A stretch of 64,000 nucleotides of DNA from Lysobacterales bacterium (GTDB taxonomy: Bacteria > Pseudomonadota > Gammaproteobacteria > Xanthomonadales > Ahniellaceae), in contig JACPFU010000038.1 of NCBI GenBank assembly GCA_016182785.1, positions 1 to 64,000 of the forward strand, read 5' to 3'. Below the pieces are notes generated by a model. It worked only from the letters and a program-made list of their open reading frames with translations. It did no database searches and was not told where the DNA came from. This document shows positions 37,240 to 46,598 of this stretch, in pieces (positions within the stretch are counted from its first letter, which is position 1; each line of letters opens with the position of its first letter). The position numbers and the translations under genes are program-made.

Positions 37240-37271
37240 GTGATGCACGGCCGCAGCACGGAGCGACGCCG

Positions 37272-38243
37272 ATGACACTCGTCGGCGTCGTCATGGTCAA
37301 GAACGAGGCGGACATCATCGAGGCCTTCGTTCGCCACAACCTGGAACTGCTGGACCGGCTGCTGATCGTCGATCACCAGAGCAGCGATGCCACGGTGGCG
37401 GTGCTTTCCGCGTTGCGCGCCGAGGGTCTGCCGATCGAGCTGATGCGCGATACCGCGCTCGCCTTCCGCCAGGGAGACCGCATCGGCGAACTGGCCCGTC
37501 TCGCGTTCCAGCGCTTCGGCGCCGACCACGTCTTTGCACTCGACGCCGACGAGTTCGTGCAGGCCCGCTCACGCGCCGAGCTCGAAGATCGCCTGTCCGC
37601 GCTCCCCGCAGGTGCCTGCGCCTCGATTCCGTGGCGCAACCAGGTTCCCGAGGACGTTCCGCCCGATGCGGTGCATCCGTTCGCGCGCATCCGCCTCGCC
37701 GCCTCGGCCGACCTGCCGCCGATGACCAAGCTGGTACTGGGCCGCGACTTCGTCGATCGCCGCCACGAGGTGAGCCACGGCAACCACGCGCTGCTCGAAC
37801 GCCAGGGCGAGCTCTGGCAGCCGCAGGCGCCGCCGCCGCTGCTTCCCGGCGTCGTGCTCGCGCACCTGCCGTTCCGCTCGATCGAGCAGTTCGTCGCGAA
37901 GATCGTGCTGGCGTGGTTCGGCAACCGCCTGCTGCAGGGCCCCGCGGCGCGGATCAGCGAGACCAACTGGCACTGGCGGGAGTTGTTCGACCGCTACCTG
38001 GCAGGCGAAACGCCGAACTGGGCGCAGATGCGCGAACATGCGCTGCGCTGCTACTTGCTGACGCCGGACCCGGGTCAGCCTGCACGCGCGCTGGCCGACG
38101 CACGATTGCAGCTCGATCCGCTGCCGATCCGCAGCGAGCTGCGCTACACGCCCGCGGTCGCCGTCGACCCGATGCGTCGACTCGCCTGCTGGGTCGAGCA
38201 GTTGCTGGACCGGCAGATGCAGGACGCCGCCGCGCCACGCTGA
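37272..38243 (+). CDS. Family 2 glycosyltransferase-like protein
   Basis: The 323-residue protein begins VGVVMVKNEADIIEAFVRHN. The nucleotide-binding IVDHQSSDAT and the metal-binding LDADEF at about residues 89-94 fit GT-A fold family 2 enzymes of the glyco_tranf_2_4 type. There is no signal or membrane helix. It follows fadA by 32 bases but is functionally unrelated. Donor and acceptor cannot be told from sequence; no polysaccharide cluster is nearby. Confidence 0.83.
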   Translation: MTLVGVVMVKNEADIIEAFVRHNLELLDRLLIVDHQSSDATVAVLSALRAEGLPIELMRDTALAFRQGDRIGELARLAFQRFGADHVFALDADEFVQARSRAELEDRLSALPAGACASIPWRNQVPEDVPPDAVHPFARIRLAASADLPPMTKLVLGRDFVDRRHEVSHGNHALLERQGELWQPQAPPPLLPGVVLAHLPFRSIEQFVAKIVLAWFGNRLLQGPAARISETNWHWRELFDRYLAGETPNWAQMREHALRCYLLTPDPGQPARALADARLQLDPLPIRSELRYTPAVAVDPMRRLACWVEQLLDRQMQDAAAPR

Positions 38244-38274
38244 TCGGCGTGCGCAAGTCCGCGGGCCGGGTCGT

Positions 38275-39648
38275 TCAGCGCTCGCCCGTGCGCTGCTGCC
38301 GCAGCAGCCAATACACCGGCCAACTCGCGGCGACCAGGCCGAGTGCGAGCAGGCTGTTGCGGGTGTCGCTGTAGACGGCGGCAGCGAGAAACCCGAGCGA
38401 GCCGAGCAGCGCGAGAGCGGGAACCAGCGGATAGAGCGGTACGCGGAACGGCCGCGCTGCCGCCGGGTCGCGTCGCCGCAACACGAACAGGCTGGTGAAG
38501 GTCAGCACGTAGTTCGCGACGAAGAAGAACGCCAGCAGCGACACGACGGTGTCGAAGGTGTTGCTGGCGACGAACGCGAGCGCCAGCAGCGAGCCGGCGA
38601 ACAATGCCGGCACCGGCGTGCCACCGGCGTTGACCCGCTGCAGGAGCTGCGGAAACAGGCGGTCGCGGCTCAGCGCATAGGGTACGCGCGAGCCCATCAT
38701 CAGCAGCGCGCTGAGCGATGCAACCAGCGACAGGATCATCAGCACGCGCAACACGGTGTCGCCGACCGGGCCGAACAGGCGCGTGGCCGCGGTTGCGGCG
38801 ACGAACGGATCGCCGGCCATCTGCTCGATCGGCACGACGCGCAGGAACGCGGCGTTGAGCAGCAGGTAGATCGCGGGCACGATCAGCACGCCGCCGATCA
38901 TCGCGCGCGGCAGGTTGCGACCGGGGTCGCGCACTTCCTCGCCGAAGTAGACCGGCCCGGTCCAGCCGTCGTAGGTGTAGATCGCCGACTGCAGCGACAG
39001 CACCACCGCCGCTGCCAGCGCCATGCCCACCGGCAGTTCGGGTGCAGCTTCGGCAACCGGCGCAGTTGCGGCTTCGGGCAAGGACACGACCAGCGCCACC
39101 ACCGCCAGCGCCACCAGCGCGATGCCCTTGAGCAGACTGGTGCCCTGTTGCGCCAGGTCGCCCATGCGCACGCCGCGCCAGTGCAGCAGCGTGAAGGCAA
39201 CCAGCAACGCCGCAGCGACGGAGGTCTGCCAACCGGCCAGTGCCGGCAGCAGCGGCCCGAGGTATTCGGCGATCACCATTGCCACCGCCGCGGCACTGCC
39301 GCAGGTGGCGATCCAGTCGGTCCAGCCGGATACGAATCCGGCGTATCCGCCGAGCGCGTGGTGCACGAAGGTGTACAGCCCGCCCGAACGCGGCCGCATC
39401 GCCGCCAGTTCGGACACGCACAGCGCGCCGAGCAGCGCGTAGACCGCCCCGGCTGCCCACACCAGCAGGAACGCCGCGGCCGAGGGCAGATGCGCGGCGA
39501 TCTCGCCGGGCGTGCGCAGGATGCCCATGCCGATGGTGTTGCCGACCAGCACCGCGAGCCCGAAAGCAACGCCGAGCACATTCAGCAAGTGGCCGCCGCG
39601 ACGCGGTGCGGGCGCACTGGGTTCCGCAGCCGATCCTTGCTCCGACAT
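38275..39648 (-). CDS. APC-family amino acid permease
   Basis: The 457-residue protein has about 12 hydrophobic helices. The APC substrate-binding loop near the first helix is LVGNTIGMGILRTPGEIA, and helix 6 has YTYDGWTGPVYFGEEVRDP, as in amino acid/polyamine/organocation transporters. The start at 39648 (MSEQGSAAEPS) precedes the cytoplasmic tail; an ATG 63 bases upstream is less likely. Substrate is undetermined. It converges on the glycosyltransferase gene. Confidence 0.9.
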   Translation of the reverse strand: MSEQGSAAEPSAPAPRRGGHLLNVLGVAFGLAVLVGNTIGMGILRTPGEIAAHLPSAAAFLLVWAAGAVYALLGALCVSELAAMRPRSGGLYTFVHHALGGYAGFVSGWTDWIATCGSAAAVAMVIAEYLGPLLPALAGWQTSVAAALLVAFTLLHWRGVRMGDLAQQGTSLLKGIALVALAVVALVVSLPEAATAPVAEAAPELPVGMALAAAVVLSLQSAIYTYDGWTGPVYFGEEVRDPGRNLPRAMIGGVLIVPAIYLLLNAAFLRVVPIEQMAGDPFVAATAATRLFGPVGDTVLRVLMILSLVASLSALLMMGSRVPYALSRDRLFPQLLQRVNAGGTPVPALFAGSLLALAFVASNTFDTVVSLLAFFFVANYVLTFTSLFVLRRRDPAAARPFRVPLYPLVPALALLGSLGFLAAAVYSDTRNSLLALGLVAASWPVYWLLRQQRTGER

Positions 39649-39810
39649 CGCCACGCCCCTCGGCTGGAATCCACCGCGCGACGATAGTCGAAACCGGGCC
39701 CGGAAGCGCACCGCTGGTTCCGGACCGGCGGTTCGTCGCCGGCGACGGCGAGGCTTGGCGCGGCTTCACATTCTGCGATACTCACCCCACCCGTCCGCGA
39801 GACCGCAACC

Positions 39811-40215
39811 ATGGCCAAAGCCAAGCTTGATGCTCCGACCTTGATGACGATCCTGGCGGGTGGCGTGTTGATGGCCGGGGGCGCCATCTACATTGCCCGC
39901 CTCGGCGCGACCGCCGAGCAGGACCTTCCGGGATTCTTCTCGCAACTGCGCTGGATCATGTTGCTGACCGCGGCGGTTGCGGTGTTCGTCGCGACCCTGC
40001 TGGCGCGGCGCCTGCTCGGTCTGGCCCGGCAAACCGAGTCGCAGCGCCGCTACCCGCCGGAGGGTGCCGAAGCACCGCCCGCAGGGCTTGCCCCCGATTG
40101 CAGCGGCGATCCGGCACTGATGGTGGCGGCACGGCTGCGCGGCTACGCGCTACTGTCGTTGTGCCTCGGCATCGGTGCCGGCCTGGCCGGGCTGCTGCTG
40201 GCGTTCCGCCTCTGA
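39811..40215 (+). CDS. Hypothetical inner-membrane protein
   Basis: The 134-residue protein has three hydrophobic segments: LMTILAGGVLMAGGAIYIA, IMLLTAAVAVFVATLLA and a C-terminal YALLSLCLGIGAGLAGLLLA. A charged loop follows the second helix (ARRLLGLARQTESQRR). I recognise no family. It diverges from the permease gene, and its last 66 bases overlap the 3' end of the convergent DUF4124-like gene. Confidence 0.7.
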   Translation: MAKAKLDAPTLMTILAGGVLMAGGAIYIARLGATAEQDLPGFFSQLRWIMLLTAAVAVFVATLLARRLLGLARQTESQRRYPPEGAEAPPAGLAPDCSGDPALMVAARLRGYALLSLCLGIGAGLAGLLLAFRL

Positions 40216-40857
40216 CGCGATGCGCGCGCGTTCGCGCAAGAGGTGGCAGCGCAACATCTGCGAGCGCGCCGTCGCCAGCCCGGCCGCGACTTCCGGTGCC
40301 GACAGCAGCGACTGCGCGTAACCGCGCGGCTCGATCTCGGCATCCAGCTGCAGCGCATGCACGCTGCGTTCGAGCAGCATCGCCGAGCGTGCGTAGCCGT
40401 AGCCGAGCTCGCGGTCGCCGCGACGGAAATCCGGGCTGAGCAATTCGCCGCCATCGAAGCGCAGGCCCTGCGCGCCGAGCCGCTCGCTGAATTGCACCGG
40501 CACCGGGCCGTCGTCGCGTTCGACCACGCCGGCCAGGCGCAGCACGACCTGCGAGCCGTTGGCGTCGCGGCGCAGCAGCAACGTGAGCTCGCTGCCATCG
40601 AGCGCCGGGTCCGCGAAGCGGAAACGCAGCGGCACCGCTTCGCACAGTGCCGGCAGCGGAGCGCCGCGCTCGCCGCCGCTTGCAGGTGCCGGGGCGCGGC
40701 CGGCATCCGCCGCGGCAGCCAGCGCGCCGGTGCAGGGCTGACCCTGGAATACCCACTGCCCGTCGGCCTGGCGGCAGCGATGCAGCCGCGGCTGCGCCGG
40801 CGCCGCGATCGCGACGAGGAACAGGGCGGCCGCGACCAGGGAATGCTGCATGCGCAT
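40150..40857 (-). CDS. Exported DUF4124-like protein
   Basis: The 235-residue protein starts MRMQHSLVAAALFLVAIAAPAQ, a signal peptide. LHRCRQADGQWVFQGQPCTG follows directly, resembling the N-terminal DUF4124 module (YRCxDxxGxxxYxDxPC). A middle beta-rich region and a helical C-terminus are unassigned. A second ATG two codons downstream is an alternative start. It overlaps the convergent membrane protein gene by 66 bases. Confidence 0.7.
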   Translation of the reverse strand: MRMQHSLVAAALFLVAIAAPAQPRLHRCRQADGQWVFQGQPCTGALAAAADAGRAPAPASGGERGAPLPALCEAVPLRFRFADPALDGSELTLLLRRDANGSQVVLRLAGVVERDDGPVPVQFSERLGAQGLRFDGGELLSPDFRRGDRELGYGYARSAMLLERSVHALQLDAEIEPRGYAQSLLSAPEVAAGLATARSQMLRCHLLRERARIASEAERQQQPGQAGTDAEAQRQ

Positions 40858-40908
40858 GCGCGGAGCATGCGATATTCCGGCGTCCCTGCCCATCCCCGGT
40901 ACGCGTCC

Positions 40909-41097
40909 ATGCCGACCCTGGTCCTCGCCTTCCTGTCGCGACTGCGTTTCCGCACCCTGTTCGTGCTGACCGCGACGATTTTCCTGGTCGACCTGCTGGT
41001 GCCCGACTTCATCCCGTTCGTCGACGAGATCCTGCTCGGCGCGCTGACGTTGCTGTTCTCCGCATGGAAGCGCCCGCAGCGCCCCGCCGCGGAGTAG
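40909..41097 (+). CDS. Small inner-membrane protein (DUF6116-like)
   Basis: The 62-residue protein has a hydrophobic helix (RTLFVLTATIFLVDLLVPDF), then the conserved-looking PDFIPFVDEILLGALTLLFS and a short basic tail. The DxxxPDxIPFxDEILL pattern recurs in small membrane proteins beside tatD in Xanthomonadales (recalled). Its stop lies 3 bases before the tatD start. Function unknown. Confidence 0.78.
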   Translation: MPTLVLAFLSRLRFRTLFVLTATIFLVDLLVPDFIPFVDEILLGALTLLFSAWKRPQRPAAE

Positions 41098-41100
41098 CCG

Positions 41101-41889
41101 GTGCGCCTGATCGACAGCCATTGCCATCTGGATGCACCCGAGTTCGACCGCGACCGCGATGCGGTGAGCGCGCGTGCTTTCGAGGCCGGCGTGATCGCGC
41201 AGGTGCTGCCCGCGGTCGCGGCTTCGACGTTCCCGCAGCTCGCGGCACTGTGCCGGGGCCGCCGTGACCGCTACGCCGCCTATGGCCTGCATCCGGTCTA
41301 TCTGGAACAGCACCGCGACGCCGACTTGCAGCGGATCGGCGAGTTCATCGAGCGCGAGGGCGCGGTCGCGGTCGGCGAATGCGGGCTCGACTTCTTCGTC
41401 GCCGACCTCGATCGCGAGCGCCAATGCCAGCTGTTCGACGCGCAACTGCGGATCGCGCGCGAGTTCGACCTGCCGCTGATCCTGCACGCGCGTCGCGCCG
41501 TCGACGAGGTGATCTCGCGCCTGCGCCGCGTTGGCGGTCTGCGCGGTGTCGTGCACAGCTTCAGCGGCAGCCTGGAGCAGGCACGGCAACTGTGGTCGCT
41601 TGGCTTCCACCTCGGCATCGGCGGGCCGATCACCTACGAACGCGCGCAACGGCTGCGGCGCATCGTCGCGGCGATGCCGATGGCCTGGCTGCTGCTCGAA
41701 TCCGATGCGCCCGACCAGCCGAACGCCAGCGCGCGCGGTGCGCGCAACGAGCCGGCGTCGATCGTCGAAGTGGCCAGCGTCATCGCCGGTCTGCGTGGGG
41801 TCGACGCGGCCAGCATCGCCGCGGCCACCACCGAGAACGCGATCCGCCTGTTCCGGCTTGATCAGGCCGGCCTGGCGACCGCGGCCTGA
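41101..41889 (+). CDS. tatD: TatD-family metal-dependent hydrolase
   Basis: The GTG start follows a GGAG overlapping the preceding stop codon. The 262-residue amidohydrolase-fold protein has metal ligands in DSHCHLD (residues 5-11), AVGECGLDFF, ILHARRA, VHSFSG and LESDAPDQP. TatD proteins are 3'-5' DNA/RNA exonucleases; the exact paralogue (TatD, YcfH, YjjV) is unsettled and YjjV-like features are possible. It overlaps the convergent tcdA gene by 28 bases. Confidence 0.88.
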   Translation: MRLIDSHCHLDAPEFDRDRDAVSARAFEAGVIAQVLPAVAASTFPQLAALCRGRRDRYAAYGLHPVYLEQHRDADLQRIGEFIEREGAVAVGECGLDFFVADLDRERQCQLFDAQLRIAREFDLPLILHARRAVDEVISRLRRVGGLRGVVHSFSGSLEQARQLWSLGFHLGIGGPITYERAQRLRRIVAAMPMAWLLLESDAPDQPNASARGARNEPASIVEVASVIAGLRGVDAASIAAATTENAIRLFRLDQAGLATAA

Positions 41890-42665
41890 TCCGCCGCGGC
41901 CAGCAGGCGCTCGAGCGCGCGTCCGACCATCGCCATCGCGAATGCCGCGGTCACGTGCATTGCGGCACCGAGGCCCCCGCCGCAGTCGAGCTTGCCCGCA
42001 TCGCCTGCCTGCGGACGCATGCCGCAGACGCTGCCGTCGGCCTGCGGATAGCGCACGTTTTCGAGCGAATACACCGCCTGTACGCCGAAGTAGCGCTTGG
42101 GCCCACGCGGGAAGTGGAACTCGTCACGCAGCTTCTTGCGGATCAGCGCGAGCATGGCGTCGTGCTCGGTCTTGGACAGGTCGCGCACGCCGATGCGGGT
42201 CGGATCGGTGCGTCCGCCGGCCGATCCGGACACGATCAGCGGCAGCTTGCGCCGGCGGCAGAACGCGATCAGCTCGACCTTGACGCGAAAGGCATCGCAG
42301 CAGTCGAGCACCAGGTCGTAGCCGCGCCCGAGTTGCTCGGCCAGTGTCGCCGGGGTCACGAACGCCGCTTCGGCATTCACGCGCAGCGCCGGCGAGATGC
42401 AGCGCAGGCGCTCGCCCAGCACCTCGACCTTGAGCCGCCCGAACTGTCCGTCGAGCGCGTGCAGCTGGCGATTGCAGTTGGACACGCAGACCTCGTCGGC
42501 ATCGAACAGCGTCAGCTCGCCGACACCGCTGCGCGCGAGCGCCTCGGCCGCCCATGAACCTACGCCGCCGACGCCGATCACCGCGACATGGCAATGGCGC
42601 AGGCGCGCGAGCGCGCCGCGTCCGTAGAGGCGGTCGATGCCGGCAAAGCGGGCGGCATGGGTCAT
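41862..42665 (-). CDS. tcdA: tRNA threonylcarbamoyladenosine dehydratase
   Basis: TcdA (CsdL) is an E1-like enzyme that cyclises t6A37 of tRNA to ct6A using ATP. The 267-residue protein starts FAGIDRLYGRGALARLRHCH and has the nucleotide-binding GVGGVGSWAAEALARSGVG. Further motifs are LFDADEVCVSNCNRQ, DCCDAFRVKVELIAFC, SGSAGGRTDPTRI and a C-terminal hydrophobic helix. Length is close to the Escherichia coli protein. The cysteine-desulfurase partner genes are not adjacent. Confidence 0.94.
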   Translation of the reverse strand: MTHAARFAGIDRLYGRGALARLRHCHVAVIGVGGVGSWAAEALARSGVGELTLFDADEVCVSNCNRQLHALDGQFGRLKVEVLGERLRCISPALRVNAEAAFVTPATLAEQLGRGYDLVLDCCDAFRVKVELIAFCRRRKLPLIVSGSAGGRTDPTRIGVRDLSKTEHDAMLALIRKKLRDEFHFPRGPKRYFGVQAVYSLENVRYPQADGSVCGMRPQAGDAGKLDCGGGLGAAMHVTAAFAMAMVGRALERLLAAADQAAVARPA

Positions 42666-42809
42666 CGGCGAATCGCGGCGCGTGGGCGGGCGCGAAGCAT
42701 AGCCGCAGCCGCCACCGGCAATCGTGTCTGGCCGAGCGGCAAGCGCGCTTGCTAGGCTTGCGACAAAGCGTTCGCGCCGTGCCGCCGCGAACCTGCCAAG
42801 GATGCCCCG

Positions 42810-45338
42810 ATGAAGCTGTTCTCCCTGTTCTCCCGCCCGGTCTGGGAAAGCGCCGACGCCGACAAGCGCGCACGCGCCGTCTCCACCCTGCACGATCCGG
42901 CACTGGCCGAGCGCCTGCCCGACATCGCGCGCCACGATGCCGACGCCAAGGTGCGGCTGGCCGCGGTCCGGCGCATCGACGACCTGTCGCTGCTCGGCGA
43001 TCGCGCCCGCCTCGACCTCTCCCCGGAGGTGCGCGACGCCGCCGGCGCGCGCCTGCGCCAGCTGCTGGTCGACACCACCGTCGCGCTGGAGGCGCGCATC
43101 CGCATCGTGCGCGTGCTCGACAACGCGCCCTTGCTGGAGTGGGTCGCGAATGAAGCGCGCGAGCCGGAGCTTCGCGCCTGCGCACTGGAGCGCATCACCC
43201 GCGTCGCGTTCCTGGTCGAACGCTGCGTCAAGGACGCCGACCCCGGCCTGCGCCTGCAGCTGCTGCAACGCATCGACGACCCGGCGCAGCTCGAACGCAT
43301 CGGCGAACGCGCACGCAAGACCGACAAGCAGCTGTCGCGCATGGCCCGCGAACGCGTGCAGGCGCTGCGCCTCGCCGCCGGCGACAGCGCCGCCATCGAT
43401 GCGCGTGCCGATGCGCTGTGCCGCACGCTGGACCAGTTGCTGCGTGCGCGCGGCGACGATGCCGCGCGCCAGTTGGCGCAGATCGAGGAACAATGGGCGC
43501 GGCTCGCGATCGCCGCCGGCGCGCCGATCGCCAGGCGTTACTGCGGTCTGGTCGATACCTTGCGACACCTGCTCAACCCGCCGCCGCGGCCCGAGCCGCA
43601 ACCGCTGGCCGCGGAGCCGGCCGTTGACGCGAATCTGACCGCGGCAGCGGATGCGCAGGCCAGCGCGCGTGATGAACTCGCGGTGCACGAGCGCGCCGAA
43701 GTCGAAGCCGCCGCGGCCGCACGTGCGCAGGCAGCCGCCGCACACGAAGCCGAACAGGCGCTGCGCCGGCAATGGCGCGAGCGCGTGCAGCAGGCGATCC
43801 ATGCCTATGCCGCGGCGCTCGATGGCGGGCGCTTCGTCGAGGCCCGCGCCGCGCGCGCGGCACTGCTGCAGATCGAGGCCGAGTGGCCGCGATCGCACTG
43901 GGAGGAACCCAAGCGACTGGCCACGCTGGAAGCGGAGTACGCCAAGCTCGAGCGCTGGCAACAGTGGTCGGCACGTGACCAGAAGCAGCGCTTGTGTGTC
44001 GCTGCCGAAGCACTGATCGGCAGCGGGCTGCACCCGGACGCACTGCTCACGCGAGTGCGCGAACTGCAGGGCGAATGGGAGCGGCTGGTCGCTGGCGAAG
44101 CCGCCGCCGACGCCGCGGATGGCATGGCGCGGCGCTTCCGCGCGCTGCTGAACCAGTCCATTGCCCCGGCCAAGCCCTACCTGGAGAAGCGCCGCGAACT
44201 GCGCGACGAAAAGGGCCGAAGCCTCGCCGAACTGCTCGATGCCGCCACCGCCGCGCTCGCCGATCCGGCGCTGCCGCTGCCGCAACTGCTGGAATGGCGC
44301 AAGCAGCTCAACGATGCCGGGGCCCAGGTGGCGGAACTGGTCGGCAGCGCGCGGCGCGAGGCCGGGCAGCGGCGCAAGCAGCTCGCCGACGCCGTGCATG
44401 CCCGCATCGAGTCCTTCAACAGCGAAGCGCGCGAGGCCAAGCAGAAGCTGATTGCGCAGTTGCGCCGCCAGCTCGCCGCCGCCGACCCGCGCGAGCAGGT
44501 GAACCTGGCCAAGGCGGCGATGCCGCAATGGAAGGCCTTGCCGCGCGGCCAGCGCAAGAGCGAGGACGCGCTATGGGCGGAACTGCGCGCGTTGATCGAC
44601 CCGGTATTCGAGCAGGATCGCGATGCCAGCCAGCGCGTGCGCGACGAACGCAACGCGCAGCAGCAGGCGGTGGCCGCGGCGCTGGCGGAGCTCGAAGCGA
44701 TCGCCGATGCCGATCTGCCGCTGGAGTCGCTGCGCCAGCAATCGACGCAATTGCGCCAGCGCTTCCAGGCGCTCGAAGGCCGCCAGCGCGACGACGACCT
44801 GGCCTGCGATCGCGCCTGGGCCAAGATCGACCGCCGCATCGCGGCACTGCGCGCCGCAGGGGTTCAAGCGGCACGCACCCGCAGCGAGCAGCAGGCCGCG
44901 CAGATCGCCTCGATCGAACATCGTGTCGCCGGTTCGGCCGCGGATGATTCGGAACCGGCTGCGCTCGAACGCCTGCGCACGCAGGGGCTCACGTCCGAAC
45001 TCGCGGCGCGGGTCGAAGCGCTGTCTGCGGCGCTCGTCGACCCGGCGCACGCCACCCGACTGGCGGAGGCACTGGCCGATGCAAGTGCGGCGAGCGAGCT
45101 CGCGCTGCGTTGCGAACTGCTCGCCGGCGTCGCTTCACCCGAGGCGTTTCGCGAACAGCGGCGCCAGCTGCAGATGACCCGGCTGGCCGACAAGCTTGCC
45201 GGCGGCGCGGTGCGCAGCACGAGCGACGAAGCCGAGCGACTGTGGCGCGAATGGCTGGCCCTGCCCGGCAGCGGCGGCGACGCGCGCAGCACCTTCGACG
45301 AGCGCATCCGCAGCGCGCTTGGCAGCGTGCTCAGCTGA
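42810..45338 (+). CDS. DUF349 domain-containing protein
   Basis: The 842-residue protein starts MKLFSLFSRPVWESADADKR. HEAT-like helical repeats fill residues 20-200 (DADAKVRLAAVRRIDDLSLL), followed by an alanine-rich coiled coil and DUF349-type repeats (AKPYLEKRRELRDEKG; LNDAGAQVAELVGSARREAGQ). DUF349 proteins are mostly helical and cytoplasmic; some have been linked to envelope or stress phenotypes, but the molecular role is unknown. It stands alone on the plus strand. Confidence 0.85.
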   Translation: MKLFSLFSRPVWESADADKRARAVSTLHDPALAERLPDIARHDADAKVRLAAVRRIDDLSLLGDRARLDLSPEVRDAAGARLRQLLVDTTVALEARIRIVRVLDNAPLLEWVANEAREPELRACALERITRVAFLVERCVKDADPGLRLQLLQRIDDPAQLERIGERARKTDKQLSRMARERVQALRLAAGDSAAIDARADALCRTLDQLLRARGDDAARQLAQIEEQWARLAIAAGAPIARRYCGLVDTLRHLLNPPPRPEPQPLAAEPAVDANLTAAADAQASARDELAVHERAEVEAAAAARAQAAAAHEAEQALRRQWRERVQQAIHAYAAALDGGRFVEARAARAALLQIEAEWPRSHWEEPKRLATLEAEYAKLERWQQWSARDQKQRLCVAAEALIGSGLHPDALLTRVRELQGEWERLVAGEAAADAADGMARRFRALLNQSIAPAKPYLEKRRELRDEKGRSLAELLDAATAALADPALPLPQLLEWRKQLNDAGAQVAELVGSARREAGQRRKQLADAVHARIESFNSEAREAKQKLIAQLRRQLAAADPREQVNLAKAAMPQWKALPRGQRKSEDALWAELRALIDPVFEQDRDASQRVRDERNAQQQAVAAALAELEAIADADLPLESLRQQSTQLRQRFQALEGRQRDDDLACDRAWAKIDRRIAALRAAGVQAARTRSEQQAAQIASIEHRVAGSAADDSEPAALERLRTQGLTSELAARVEALSAALVDPAHATRLAEALADASAASELALRCELLAGVASPEAFREQRRQLQMTRLADKLAGGAVRSTSDEAERLWREWLALPGSGGDARSTFDERIRSALGSVLS

Positions 45339-45352
45339 TTCCGGCCCCTGGA

Positions 45353-45376
45353 TGCGCCGCCGTACTGCGGCGGCGC
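45353..45376. other. GC-rich hairpin after the DUF349 gene
   Basis: TGCGCCGCCG and its near-complement flank a TACT loop 15 bases downstream of the DUF349 stop. There is no T-run, so it may be a processing or rho-linked 3' end rather than an intrinsic terminator. Confidence 0.45.
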
Positions 45377-45471
45377 AACATCGAAAGTGCTTGCCAGTTC
45401 ACAGTTTCGGCGCGTAGTTTCCGCCGGCGCCGACAACATGCCGGCACTGTCAACCAACAGGGGAATCGAGA

Positions 45472-46545
45472 ATGAAGCATCTGGGTGCATTCGCGCTGGG
45501 CACGACCCTGCTCGCCGCTTCCATCGGCCACGCGGTGGCCGCCAACGTCTCCGGCAACGCCTCGCTGCAAGTCGAAATGGCGCCGGTCCTCGACAAGGCC
45601 GTCGGTGATTACCTGGGATCGGTGCGCTTCACCATGCGCAATCCATCCGACCAGGCCGTGCGCATCCTGAAGTGGCAGACGCCGTTCTTCGGCGTCGACG
45701 CCAAGCTGTTCTCGATCAACGTCGGCGGTGAGGAAGTGCTCTACACCGGGCGTATGATCAAGCGTGGCGAACCGACCGCGCGCGACTACCTCACGCTGCG
45801 TCCGGGCGAAGCACGCTCGATCGACCTCGACCTGTCGGCGTTCTACGACTTCGCCAAGAGCGGCCAGTACGAAGTGCGCTACGACGAATTCCTGTTCGAC
45901 AACGGCGGCCGCGCCAAGCGCGTCAACACCACGCCGACGGTGATGTGGGTGGACGGCTCCGACCAGTTTCTGGCGAAACGGGTTGAGGACGACCCGTACT
46001 TCGGTCTGGGCGTCAAGGCACTCGGCGTGACCCCGACCTTCACCAAGTGCACGACCTCGCAGCAGTCGGCCCTGGTCACGGCGCTGAATTCCGCCGACAG
46101 CTACGCCGGCAACGCCAAGTCCTACTTCGCGGCGCACTCCTACGCCAACGTCAGCGCCCGCTACACGACGTGGTTCGGTGCTTCCACCAGTTCCCGCTAC
46201 ACCACCGGCAAGAACCACTTCGACGCGATCCAGGCCGCGTTCGCGACCAAGCCGATCACCGTCGACTGCGGCTGCAAGAAGACCTACTACGCCTACGTCT
46301 ATCCGACCCAGCCTTACAAGATCTACGTGTGCAAGGCCTTCTGGACAGCGCCCAACGTCGGCACCGACTCGCGCGCCGGCACCCTGATCCACGAGATGAG
46401 CCACTTCAACGCCGTGGCCGGGACCGATGACCACGTCTACGGCCAGACCGGTGCCAAGAACCTCGCGATCAGCAACCCGGACAACGCCCTCGACAACGCC
46501 GACAACCACGAGTACTTCTCGGAGAACACGCCGGCCCAGAACTGA
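45472..46545 (+). CDS. Secreted M35 aspzincin (deuterolysin/peptidyl-Lys) metalloendopeptidase
   Basis: The 357-residue protein has a signal peptide (MKHLGAFALGTTLLAASIGHAVA). An N-terminal beta-domain (residues 25-160) resembles the propeptide-like region of bacterial relatives. The catalytic domain has HEMSH at 307-311 and GTDDHVYG at 317-324, the aspzincin zinc signature HExxH...GTxDxxYG. Cysteine pairs (C186, CGCKK, VCKAFW) could form disulfides. The C-terminal segment NPDNALDNADNHEYFSEN is also family-like. It is monocistronic between two hairpins. Confidence 0.92.
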   Translation: MKHLGAFALGTTLLAASIGHAVAANVSGNASLQVEMAPVLDKAVGDYLGSVRFTMRNPSDQAVRILKWQTPFFGVDAKLFSINVGGEEVLYTGRMIKRGEPTARDYLTLRPGEARSIDLDLSAFYDFAKSGQYEVRYDEFLFDNGGRAKRVNTTPTVMWVDGSDQFLAKRVEDDPYFGLGVKALGVTPTFTKCTTSQQSALVTALNSADSYAGNAKSYFAAHSYANVSARYTTWFGASTSSRYTTGKNHFDAIQAAFATKPITVDCGCKKTYYAYVYPTQPYKIYVCKAFWTAPNVGTDSRAGTLIHEMSHFNAVAGTDDHVYGQTGAKNLAISNPDNALDNADNHEYFSENTPAQN

Positions 46546-46569
46546 CCGGTTGCTGCACTTCCGATCGAC

Positions 46570-46598
46570 GAATCACCCGGCCACGTGCCGGGTGATTC
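46570..46598. terminator. Shared bidirectional hairpin between convergent genes
   Basis: A perfect 12-bp inverted repeat (GAATCACCCGGC / GCCGGGTGATTC) with a 5-base loop lies between the peptidase stop and the GGDEF gene stop. Its right arm overlaps the GGDEF stop codon. T-rich sequence is short on both sides, so termination strength is uncertain. Confidence 0.6.
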
